A program made the position numbers and the translations under genes. 64,000 nucleotides of DNA from Rebecca billardiae RCC1528 (lineage: Eukaryota > Haptophyta): contig OZ251232.1 in assembly GCA_965240325.2 (NCBI GenBank), positions 2,046,001 through 2,110,000 on the forward strand, read 5' to 3'. Each line of letters opens with the position of its first letter. Position 1 is the first letter of the stretch. The notes under the pieces were generated by a model. It was not told where the DNA came from and made no database searches. It saw only the letters and a program-made list of their open reading frames with translations. Of the stretch, positions 44,257 to 53,248 are shown in pieces.

Positions 44257-45801
44257 ATGGCGGACGCACCAACAGCGCCCAGTGATGATGAGCTCCACGA
44301 CCTTCTCGTGGATGAGGCGCAGCGTGTGCTGCCAGAGCACACGAGCGTGGCCGATGCGGCGGCCGTTTTGCGTGACGCCGCGCGCAGGCGAGTCGTGGAT
44401 GGTAGAGACGTGCGGCTGCACGTGCTGCGTGTGCTGCTCGGCAGCGTCATCTCACACGGCGGCGCGCGAGACTCGGCCGCACTTGACAGCCCCGTGTGCG
44501 CGCTCGTGCGCGCGGCCGAGGCGTCAGTCGGCTGTGGCGACGACGAGCGCCCTCTACTCGACGCCATCGTCGCCGTGCTGAGCGCACACCGCGCGGGCGG
44601 CGAGCGGCTGCTCGACTGCGGTGGCGGCGCCCTCTTTGCCAACGCAGTGCAGGCGTTCCTCTGGGCGGAGGTGCTGCAGCCGCTGAGCGTGATCGCGTGG
44701 CACGCCGCTAGCGACGCGACGCCCGTGCCGGACGAGGCTGCGCCGTCAGCTTTGGACCCGCGCGCGACGACGCCGTGGACGAAGCTGGTGCGCTGGCTGC
44801 GTGAGCACGCGCTCGCGGGTGGCGCGGCGGCCAGCGAGGACGATGCGCACAGCGCCGAAGGCGCTCCGAGCGCCGCGCGCTGCGCAGGCGGGGTGGGCGC
44901 GTCGATCGCGCGCCCTCCCGCGAGCTCGGACGAGTGGGAGCGCATCGCGTGCTCGGCGCGCACCAGCTGGACCCCTGAGCGCGTGCGCGTCGCTCTGAGC
45001 GTCGAGCTCGGCGCTGCGCGCGAGCAGGTGATCGCGCTCGACGGCGTGGTGGATGAGTGGATGCGCGCGGCCATCCTCGAGTTTGTGACCGAGCCCGGGT
45101 GGGACCACTCGGGCGGGCCGCCGCGTGCCAAGTGGGAGCGCGCCACCGCCGACGGCGAGGGCCTCCCGCGCACGTGGGGCCTCAAGCGGCACGTGCCGGA
45201 CGGGCTGAAGGCGCTGCCCGCGGTGCGGGAGCTGCACGCGCGGCTGCGCCGGCTGTACCCGGCGTACGCCATTGCGCACATGCCCGCGGTCGGCTCGGCG
45301 GCGAACGGCGCGGTCGCGACGTGCACGCAGTTCGTGGGCAACGCGACCGTGCCCGGGGACAGCTACCAGTGGCACGTCGATGCCGACCCGCTGCTGCTGC
45401 GGCCGGAGGCGCATGGCCGCGACCTCGCGGGGTACGCCAACGGCGCGCCCGGCCGGCCGCTGCTGGTCAGCATGCTGCTGTACCTCAACCCCGAGTGGCG
45501 AGCGTCGTGGGACGCGGAGACGCTCTTCCGAGACCCCGAGCGCTCGGCGGGGGTGCTCGTGCAGCCGATCCCAGGGCGGGTGGTCCTGATGGCGCAGGAC
45601 GTTGTGCACCGCGCGTCCGCGCCGTCTGCGCGAGCGCCTTGCCCCCGCTACTCGCTCGTGTGGAAGCTGGCCTTCCTCGGTGGACCGCAGAGGCACGGCG
45701 GGGCCAGCGCAGACGCTGTCACCCCTGGTACGGCGGCTTCGCAGCAGGCGGTGCGCGTCTCCCTCGCGCGTGAGGAATGGGGACCGCCCTCGCTCGTCTG
45801 A
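44257..45801 (+). CDS. 2-oxoglutarate/Fe(II) oxygenase, prolyl-4-hydroxylase-like
   Basis: A 514-residue protein, apparently in one exon. The N-terminal ~230 residues are helical and unrecognised. The catalytic double-stranded beta-helix lies at about 350-475: Fe ligands His373 and Asp375 (YQWHVDAD) and His451 (DVVHRASAP), with Arg464 (RYSLVWKLAF) placed to bind 2-oxoglutarate. The spacing and LLVSMLLYLNPEW strand fit the prolyl-hydroxylase/2OG-FeII superfamily. There is no signal peptide at the chosen start, so the enzyme may be cytosolic or nuclear. The substrate is unknown. Its promoter side is the duplicated 5' region of a proline-rich glycoprotein gene, an attractive but unproven hint at a functional link. 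Confidence 0.85.
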   Translation: MADAPTAPSDDELHDLLVDEAQRVLPEHTSVADAAAVLRDAARRRVVDGRDVRLHVLRVLLGSVISHGGARDSAALDSPVCALVRAAEASVGCGDDERPLLDAIVAVLSAHRAGGERLLDCGGGALFANAVQAFLWAEVLQPLSVIAWHAASDATPVPDEAAPSALDPRATTPWTKLVRWLREHALAGGAAASEDDAHSAEGAPSAARCAGGVGASIARPPASSDEWERIACSARTSWTPERVRVALSVELGAAREQVIALDGVVDEWMRAAILEFVTEPGWDHSGGPPRAKWERATADGEGLPRTWGLKRHVPDGLKALPAVRELHARLRRLYPAYAIAHMPAVGSAANGAVATCTQFVGNATVPGDSYQWHVDADPLLLRPEAHGRDLAGYANGAPGRPLLVSMLLYLNPEWRASWDAETLFRDPERSAGVLVQPIPGRVVLMAQDVVHRASAPSARAPCPRYSLVWKLAFLGGPQRHGGASADAVTPGTAASQQAVRVSLAREEWGPPSLV

Positions 45802-47262
45802 GAAGGCGCGCAGCAGACTTCGTCGGACGACTTACGCCGCCATCGCGGCTATAAATTTATGACCGCGTTCCGCGGTCCTTTTCTGCATAGAATCAACGCA
45901 GTTGGGGGCCCGCGGTGGCCGTGCAATCGCGGCTCTCCGCCGTAGTGGCAGTTCGCCAGTTGAAGTCGGTTCTGAGATGACTCGGAAGCTATATTAGTCC
46001 GACCGTCGCCCTGCCTGCGCGACCGCGAGACTCATTCACACTTCTGACTTCACACAATCACAGCAGCGGACCTGAGACCGCACCCGGCACCGGTCGTCAA
46101 ATCGGACGTCCGTCTGACAACTAGCTGCCAAATGTCCAACTGGCTGATCAGCTCGGATCCGACCCGTCCGCGATCGTGCCATCGGCATCGGAATTACTAC
46201 TAGTAGCTGCCAAACTGTGTCCAACTCTGGCTGATCAGCTCGGATCCGACCCGTCCGCGATCGTGCCGAGTGAGTCGTGCCGCGGAGCTCGGAGTACTGA
46301 AGGAGTCGGGTGTGACAGCAGGGTGCTTTAGCGCTGCGGCCCGTGCCAGCCAACGACCAGACGTACTCTGGCCACTTGACCCGTTGCACGGGTGAGTGAC
46401 CGTACGCCCTGCCTAGTGCCTACCGCGCGCGCCGCGCGACCGGCGACTCGGGGTGATGGAGAGCGGATGGCGACAGCAGCAGCAGTCCTCATGAAGACGA
46501 TGAAACTGGCGGCACGGGTGCACGAGGTGGCAGGCGAAAGCGCGCCGACGAGACCGCATTTGACACACCTGAGCCGCACGCGCGTGCCGTCGCCGAGCGG
46601 CGAGCGCTGCAAACGCGCAACCGTACCGCGCGCGCCACGACGGCGCGGCACTAGCTGATGCAGGCCGTACTGCCGGCACTGCTTCTGCGATCATGCGCCA
46701 CGGTCGCAGCTGACTGCGTGAGCAGCAAGCGGGAGGCGGGTCCGGAGGCACGTGCAGGCGCCGTCCCGCATATCCGCCATCGCCCATCGTGCCGGGGCAC
46801 GTCACCTCCGACGATCCGGATGTGGCCCAACGGTCCGGACGTCACGCGATCCGGGAAGACGAATACGATTCGCTCGTAACGAACCGTTACACTAATGTCA
46901 CGTCCAGCTGACGTCCAGATCGCACTTTACTTAAGGGAATCAGCTGGGCGCGGTTTTTTTTGGCCTGATAGACCTCTCAATGCGATCTCAAAAACTCGAA
47001 ACTCGGTCTCCGCCAGCCCTAAAAATCGCCCCCCGTCCCTTTTTTTTCGCCGCCCCCCGTCCCTTTTTTCTTGATCAACGATCTTTTTGAAACGTGGTTC
47101 GGGCCCGCTGGTGCGGGCTCCACGCTGCGCGCTCCGCCCTGCACCGCGGGCCATAAAATTTATAATATAAGACACTAGCTGTCTAGCAAGACGGCGGCAC
47201 TCTATTGGCGCTGCCGCAGCAACCATGACTGCTGCGTGACGACGATGTATACTACGACATAA

Positions 47263-47301
<39 letters not shown>

Positions 47302-47751
47302 CTGGCCGCGCGCTAAGTGGCTAGCTGCTGATCGAACTGATACTGACGTCCATCCAGGATATATATATATCGTCGCGATATATATATATATGTATATATG
47401 TCCAGCAGCATCATCGATGAGTCGATATCATTGCAACGACGCGCGATTCAAATTGATGCGCCTGCAGCATCACGCGCAATATCGTCACGTAATCAGCACC
47501 CATCTGCCATCGTCACTCGAACAGCGTCGGCTCACATGGCGGAGTGACATGGCCATGCTCGGTCCGAGCGCAGCCCGACTGCATTCGAGTCTGATGCTGC
47601 CCGGCGGCCGCCATCGACATTGTCCAGTGTCTGAGATGATCAGATATATGAGTAGCAGACAGAGTATAGCTGCTGATGCATAGCAGTAGTCACGTCCGCC
47701 AAGGCTTAACGGATGATTGATGAGCGGCACTGAGTCGCGCGGACGATCCGG
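45802..47751. other. Intergenic region between convergent genes, with simple repeats
   Basis: No gene recognised. A ~60-bp direct repeat occurs at 46122-46180 and 46204-46267 (shares CTGATCAGCTCGGATCCGAC). Around 46940-47080 there are several poly-T runs with repeated CCCCCGTCCCTTTTTT. A (CT)17 tract lies at 47266-47299. At 47359-47400 two (AT)n blocks flank CGTCGCG and can fold back on each other. Confidence 0.6.
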
Positions 47752-49671
47752 TTATCCGGGCGGCGACTTCATCGCCATCGCCCCGCCCGCCACTACCGGC
47801 GGCGACGACCCCCAGCCTGGCTTGCGCGTGCGCGCGCGCCGCTGTGCCTCCGCATCGGCGTCCATGCGCAAGCGGCGCTCGCGCATGAGGCGAGTCAGCT
47901 CGGTCTTGTGGCCATTGGCCCACTCCACGTTGTGCAACCCGCGGGCGCGCAGCTCCCTGTACCGCGGCCGGCTGCCAGACGCGCGGCGCGTGGGCGAGAC
48001 GCGCACGCAATAGCGCGGGGGTTACGTCGTCGGGCGGGCGCAGCGGGGGCCGTGCCGCGGCCAGTGGCATCGGGCGCACACCTTGCGACCGCGTTCCAGA
48101 CGTGCACCGCCTCAGCGGTGTGCGTGTGCACGAATGTGAGCTGTCCGCCAGCGCCGCCGAGCGGGTCACGGTAGTCCGCGAAGAGCAAGCGCCGCGCGCG
48201 GTGGTTGCGGATCGCGGGCACGAGGATGGTCGCCAGCGCGGCGGCTGCGTAGAAGGCCGGGATCACGCGCCGCGCCACACGGTCGCACGCGTGCCCCGCC
48301 TCTGGCCCGCGCGCCTGCATGGCGAGGTCGGCAGCGACGGCTGCGAGCGCCGTCGCGCCGATGGCACACATCGTGACGGTGACCAGCCGGTCGATGGCCG
48401 TGAGGTGCGAGAGCTTCGGCAGGAACGCGGCGATCACGAAGACGAGCGTGACGTTGGCGACGAAGGCGGAGAGCGTGAGCGAGAGCCGCGCGGCCAGCTC
48501 GTCCGCCTCCATCAGCAGCGAGCACAGACCGAACGCGCCCACGATGGCCATTGGGAGCACCGCGCGCAGCAGGTAGTACCCCGAGGCGCGGCAGATATGG
48601 AAGGTGAGCGAGATGGTGGTGGGCGTGTAGACGAACGCGCTATGCCCGTCGGTGCGGCTGCCTGCGGGCGCCATGCGCGGCACGACGCTGAGGGTGCTCG
48701 CCTCAGTCGGCGCCCCCTCTGCCACCGCACACGAGTCGTCCAGCGCCGACGCCGCCATCGGGATCCAGCCGCTGCCGATGGCCGTCGCCGAAGGGGCGGC
48801 GGCCTGGGTGCCGGCCTCGTTGAGCGACGTGGTGACCGCGCGCAGCGACCACTCGTGCAGCGAGCCGTCCCAGAGCATGCGCAGCCGCCGCTCCGTGTCG
48901 CCCGGCCGCCGCGCCACGTCAGGCGGCAGTGGCGCCCCTGACGGCGCTGTCGCGAGCCAGCGCAGCTTGTACGTCTCCTCGGCGACGGAGGCGCCCCAGT
49001 CCTTCCCGTCGCGCGTGGCATAGTCAGATGACGTGCGGAAGAGCACCTGTGCGGCGCGCGCGCGAGGCGCGTGAGCTTGGCGCCTCGGCACACGCGCAGC
49101 CGCGTGCCTCGGTGGCAGCGGCCGCGGCCGTGGCCTCGGCGCAGCGCGCGGGCGAGCGCACTACCTCCACCTCGTCGATGTCAAACGGGAAGTCGCGCAG
49201 ATCCATGCTGTTGATGATGGTGCCCGTGTACACGAGCATGCGCCTGAGCAGCCCCTCTGCCGGGCGCACGAGGTCGAAGAAGACCTGGTCGACGCGCACG
49301 TCGAGCGCGTTGTGCAGCCGCAGCCGCGGGCCCCACAGCTTGCCCGGAAGCGTGAAGCGGCCGGCGCGGCAGGCGCCGTCGTCGCCGCTGCTCCACATCT
49401 CGGAGAGCCGACGGTCGCGCCAGTAGAGGACCACCCCGCACTTGATCACCGCCGTGGCCTTGACCGTGTCCACGGCGGTGACGTGGTGGGCCTCCAGGCA
49501 GACGGAGACCGCGATCGGCCCGCCCTCCTCGCCCTCGGGCGGCAAGCTCCAGTCGACGCCTGGGGAGCTGGGCGCGGACATGCCGTCGGGGTGCTTGCCG
49601 CCCTCCTCCTCCTCATCGTCGTCGTCGTCGACAGCGTCCATCCCAGCGCGCGCCCAGGAGAAGAGCGACAT
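47752..49671 (-). CDS. Pentameric ligand-gated ion channel subunit without Cys-loop cysteines
   Basis: Predicted exons 49671-49165, 49046-48082 and 47956-47752. Introns of 118 and 125 bp have GTAGTG/GTGTGC donors and CAG acceptors that keep frame. The product is about 558 residues. The extracellular domain ends its loop with MDLRDFPFD (156-164), the family signature, but the two cysteine positions are Asn154 and Val168. An Ala/Ser-rich insertion (about 242-300) precedes the membrane domain. The four helices are M1 ~326-348, M2 ~352-378 (ELAARLSLTLSAFVANVTLV), M3 ~388-411 and M4 ~430-448. The M3-M4 loop is short, as in prokaryotic channels, but a ~110-residue basic tail follows M4. No signal peptide is seen at this start, so an upstream exon may be missing. 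Ligand unknown; an acidic ring at the start of M2 suggests cation permeation. Confidence 0.82.
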
Positions 49672-50075
49672 GTTGACCCCGCGCCCGCCCACGGCCGATG
49701 ATGCGCGATCGGCGCCGATGCAGACCGGCTGGTTCGGCCGATTACTATAACCAGTCGGTTTGCCGGTGACCGGACTTGTTTGCCGCACCCGCAGGCACCG
49801 GAGCGCTCAGCGGCCCACAGCGCCTGCTCCCCGCGCCACCCCGGACGGAGATCGCCATCGGCGCTGCTCGCTGCTCACTGACACTGGGTCTGTCTGCTGC
49901 CTGCTGGGCCGTGTCGTTGCTGCACCCGACAGGCGTAGTTAGCGTCGCCGCTCTCGGAGACCCGACAGGCGTAGTTAGCGTCGCCGCTCTCGGAGACACT
50001 CGTCACGCGGGCAGGTGCCTGGGGCTGCCTGAGTCTGCTCATCTGCTGCTGCACGCTCGCGTCACACGCAGGCAC
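49672..50075. other. Intergenic region with two 36-bp tandem repeats
   Basis: CCCGACAGGCGTAGTTAGCG begins an exact 36-bp unit at 49925 that is repeated at 49961. Nothing else recognised. Confidence 0.75.
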
Positions 50076-51566
50076 TCAGAGGAGCAAGTCCTCCAGCGCG
50101 GAGGCCATCTCATTGGCCTGGCGCAAGGCGGCGGCGCGCTCCTGCGCGGCGGCGCTCAGCCCAGGCGGAGCCTCAGCTGACGGCGGCCCTGGGGCCGAAT
50201 CGTGTGCTCCGGCGCTGTCGGCAAGGCCGTGGGCTGCCGCGGTAGCCGCGCCCTCTGAAGGCGGCGTGCCCCGGTCGGCGAGCTCGCGTGCCTCCTCACG
50301 CTCCGCGCGTCCGCGCGCGCTGTGCCCGCAGTGCTCGACGCGCAGGCACACCGCCACGCTCGGTATCGGGTACTCCGTGGCGAAGCAGAAGGGCGCGTCC
50401 GAGCCAAGCGCGCGCATGGCGGCGCTGCCCGCGTCCGCGTCGGAGGGCTGCGTGCAGAAGTGGCCGACGGTCTCGACGACGGTGACGCTGTACTCCCCAA
50501 CGGCGCGGCACTCGGTCGCACGGCGTGGCATGCCGCGCGCGCTGCGCGGCCTCGGCCCGGCCCGCTCGTGCGGCGCCGCGGGCCGCAGCGCGACGCTCTC
50601 GTGGCCCTCCGCCAGCGCCGACACGCTCATCACGTCCACCGCCGCCAGCCAGAAGGAGCGCGGCGCGCCGAAGAGTCCCGCGGGCGGCGGCGGCGGCGTC
50701 TCGCCCGCCGTGGGCGCATCGAGCACCTCGCGCACGTGCAGGCTCAGGCTGAGCTCCGTGTGGTCCGCGCCCGCGGTCGGGCGCGGCGCCGGCGGCGGCG
50801 CGAGCGGAGGCAGCGCGCGCGGCAGCGGCGGGCATCGCGCACACGCGCCGTCTTTGGCCGCGGCCTCCTGGCCCGCGTCGTCACCGGCAAGCTCCGGCGC
50901 GGTCGCCGCCCCTCCGCCCACCTGCTCGCCCGCGGCACCTCGCCGGCCGTCCTGCCCCGGCCCGGCGTCCGCGCGCAGCCGCACGGTGAGCGCCTCGCGC
51001 CGCTGCGTGCTCAGCCACACGAGCGCGCTGCCGCCGGGCGCGTGCTCGACGACGGCGGGGAGCGCGTGCTCGCGCGGCGTGGTGGCGGGGATAGCCGCCG
51101 CATCCACGTGGCGGTCGATCGCAATCGAGACCAGCACCGTCTCCTGCGCCTCGCCGAGCGCCTGCATCGGCGAGCCCGCTGCGGCCGGCGTGGGTGACGC
51201 CGGGAGCTCCGCGTGCTTCACGTCGAGCACGCGCAGTCGGTAGCCGCCGACGCGGTGGGCGGCCGCGGAGAGCTTCCGACTGCCAAGCCACACATGCAGC
51301 GGCGGGCCCACGGCGCCCACCGGCTGCGCGCGCACGTACGCGCCGCCCACCTTGCTGCCCTGCGGCGGTTGGAGCATCAGGCCCACGTCGTGCGTGAGCG
51401 CGTGGTGCTGGTCGGCGTCGCGCGAAGCCGCACCGACCCACACGTCGAGCTCTTCGACGCGCTGCGGCGGAGCGTCGAGCGCGAGCGTGTGCACGCCCAG
51501 GAAGTGCGGCGCGCGCAGGGTGGAGATGCGCTCGGCATCGTTGGCCGTTGGCGCGCCACCCGCCAT
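50076..51566 (-). CDS. Unrecognised 496-residue protein
   Basis: The ATG at 51566 (MAGGAPTANDAERIST) is chosen; an in-frame ATG at 51671 is less likely. No known domain is recognised. The N-terminal ~200 residues have alternating hydrophobic patterns suggesting beta strands (PLHVWLGSRKLSAAAHRVGG, LRVLDVKHAEL). The middle (210-300) is Ala/Pro/Gly-rich and disordered. Around 300-430 strands resume (FWLAAVDVMSVSALAEGH, VGEYSVTVVETVGHF). The end has a predicted helix rich in Ala and Glu, ending in EDLLL. No signal peptide or membrane helix. It sits in a same-strand series with the channel downstream and the ADP-ribosylglycohydrolase upstream, about 180 bp from the latter. Introns cannot be excluded. 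Confidence 0.55.
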   Translation of the reverse strand: MAGGAPTANDAERISTLRAPHFLGVHTLALDAPPQRVEELDVWVGAASRDADQHHALTHDVGLMLQPPQGSKVGGAYVRAQPVGAVGPPLHVWLGSRKLSAAAHRVGGYRLRVLDVKHAELPASPTPAAAGSPMQALGEAQETVLVSIAIDRHVDAAAIPATTPREHALPAVVEHAPGGSALVWLSTQRREALTVRLRADAGPGQDGRRGAAGEQVGGGAATAPELAGDDAGQEAAAKDGACARCPPLPRALPPLAPPPAPRPTAGADHTELSLSLHVREVLDAPTAGETPPPPPAGLFGAPRSFWLAAVDVMSVSALAEGHESVALRPAAPHERAGPRPRSARGMPRRATECRAVGEYSVTVVETVGHFCTQPSDADAGSAAMRALGSDAPFCFATEYPIPSVAVCLRVEHCGHSARGRAEREEARELADRGTPPSEGAATAAAHGLADSAGAHDSAPGPPSAEAPPGLSAAAQERAAALRQANEMASALEDLLL

Positions 51567-51746
51567 TGTCCTAGCGGTAGCGCCGTCGCGGGGGTGCGTG
51601 GCGCCGAGTGTGGCAGTGTGCCCCCCAAAGCGCAGTGTTATTGTTTTGAAAAGGCTGCACTTGGAGTACATTGAGTACTTTTAATGTTACGACTCTCATC
51701 AGATAGCTACTACTAGCAGTACAGTCACAGTAGGCGCAGGTATATA

Positions 51747-53099
51747 TTACTGCATAGTAGTATTCTGACACTCGCGATGACTACCGTGCGTAGTGTCGTC
51801 ACTGTCCGTCTGTCCGACCGTCGACGTCGCGCGGCCGAACAGCATGATGAGGAGCTTCTGCGCGTGTGCTTCGAGCCAGGCGCCGTGTTCGAGTTGCGCG
51901 ACCCACGAGCTGGGCAGGCTCGAGAAGCCGAGGCGACATCCGACCAGCGCGCCTGCTACTGCGCCGTTCGTGTCGGCATCCCCACCCTCAGCCACGACGC
52001 TTCGCAGCACAGCTTCGAACGACTCAGTCGTTGATCGGAGCGCGCACAGACCAGCTCCAAGGCACTTGAATGTGTAGCCCAGTGCGTGCGGGTCGTCGAG
52101 GCCGAGAGCGCGAAGCCCGTCCGGCGGATCTGCCGCGGTGGCCATGGCAAGAGCCTGCAGCTCCTCCCCCACCTCTCGATCGTCGGCGATTGCGCCCAAG
52201 GCCGCGCGGACGGCCGTGCCGATGATCACCTCCACATCGTCGGGGCCGTGAGCTGGCGCGCCGCGGAGCATCTCGCTCACGCACACCGCGACAACGACGC
52301 ACGAGACAACGCACCTCTGGTCGGCGTGCGTGGCGCGGCAGATGTCGGTGGTGGTGGAGATGACGGTGGAGAGCGACCAGAAGCTGGGGACGCCCGTCAC
52401 CGCGGTGCGCATCACCGCGCCGTTCGCCGCGCTACTCCGTCCTCCGCGCTCCCACACGTCGCGCGCCGCCTCGTGTGGCTCCGCGGGGAAGCGAGGATGC
52501 GCCACGACGCTCTTCGTGTGCCGGCCGAGCCCGGCAGGGCCCGTGTCCCCGTGGCATGGGAAGCCGCTGCGGCACCAGGAGCTTAGGCGCGCGGCGAAAT
52601 CGGCCGGGTCGCCGCGGCCCTGCGTGTGAAGCAGCGATTGCAAGACGAGCACGAGCTGGTCCGTGTCATCCGTCCAGTCCCCGGGCGCCCACATCATGCG
52701 GTGCGTGTCGGGGTACACGCGAGCGGGGCGCGGTGAGAAGGCGAACCCGTCGCCGTAGAAGTCGCGCACCTGCGCGCGGCTGAGGAACTCGGTGGCCAGT
52801 CCCGTCGCATCTCCCAGAGCCGCGCCAAAGACCAGGCCGCGCACCTTGTCGGCAATCTCCTCCTCGGAAAGCACGGACGCGCCGGTGGGCATCGGCGACG
52901 CCCATGGCGCGTACCGCTCTCGGCTGACTGCCGCTACTGCCGCGAGCTTCTCTTGGGGGGAGAGCCGCGGCACAAAGTGGGCGCGCAGTGCGTCCAGGGC
53001 GGACGCCTTGGACGGAAGCGGTGCGTTTGCGTCGCCGAGCACGCCCAGTGCGGCAGATACCTCCGAGTCCGCGAGCGGGCGGGCTGCGGCGTTCCCCAT
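51747..53099 (-). CDS. ADP-ribosylglycohydrolase (ARH/DraG family)
   Basis: A 450-residue protein of the dinuclear-Mg hydrolase family that removes ADP-ribose from proteins or small molecules. The family's three metal-binding clusters are present: FGAALGDATG (91-100), GDWTDDT (140-146, the T-D-D-T cluster) and EGGDADTNGAVAGAL (371-385). The helical core spans residues 85-420. The start at 53099 gives MGNAAARP, a possible N-myristoylation signal, followed by an ~85-residue N-terminal extension. An in-frame codon run upstream to 53207 is not needed. The C-terminal ~30 residues are polar and non-conserved. It is 150 bp downstream of the oxygenase-TPR gene on the same strand. Confidence 0.9.
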   Translation of the reverse strand: MGNAAARPLADSEVSAALGVLGDANAPLPSKASALDALRAHFVPRLSPQEKLAAVAAVSRERYAPWASPMPTGASVLSEEEIADKVRGLVFGAALGDATGLATEFLSRAQVRDFYGDGFAFSPRPARVYPDTHRMMWAPGDWTDDTDQLVLVLQSLLHTQGRGDPADFAARLSSWCRSGFPCHGDTGPAGLGRHTKSVVAHPRFPAEPHEAARDVWERGGRSSAANGAVMRTAVTGVPSFWSLSTVISTTTDICRATHADQRCVVSCVVVAVCVSEMLRGAPAHGPDDVEVIIGTAVRAALGAIADDREVGEELQALAMATAADPPDGLRALGLDDPHALGYTFKCLGAGLCALRSTTESFEAVLRSVVAEGGDADTNGAVAGALVGCRLGFSSLPSSWVAQLEHGAWLEAHAQKLLIMLFGRATSTVGQTDSDDTTHGSHRECQNTTMQ

Positions 53100-53248
53100 T
53101 GCGCCGTGTCGGACGGGTCCAGGCGACCAGGCCTGGACCGCCTGTCCGCCAGTGTCGGTTGCCGTAATGCCGTTCAACGGCGAGGTACGATGGCGAGTTG
53201 GCGACACAGTCCGTGTATATTGCTATGACTATTGTATGGCTCGAACAG

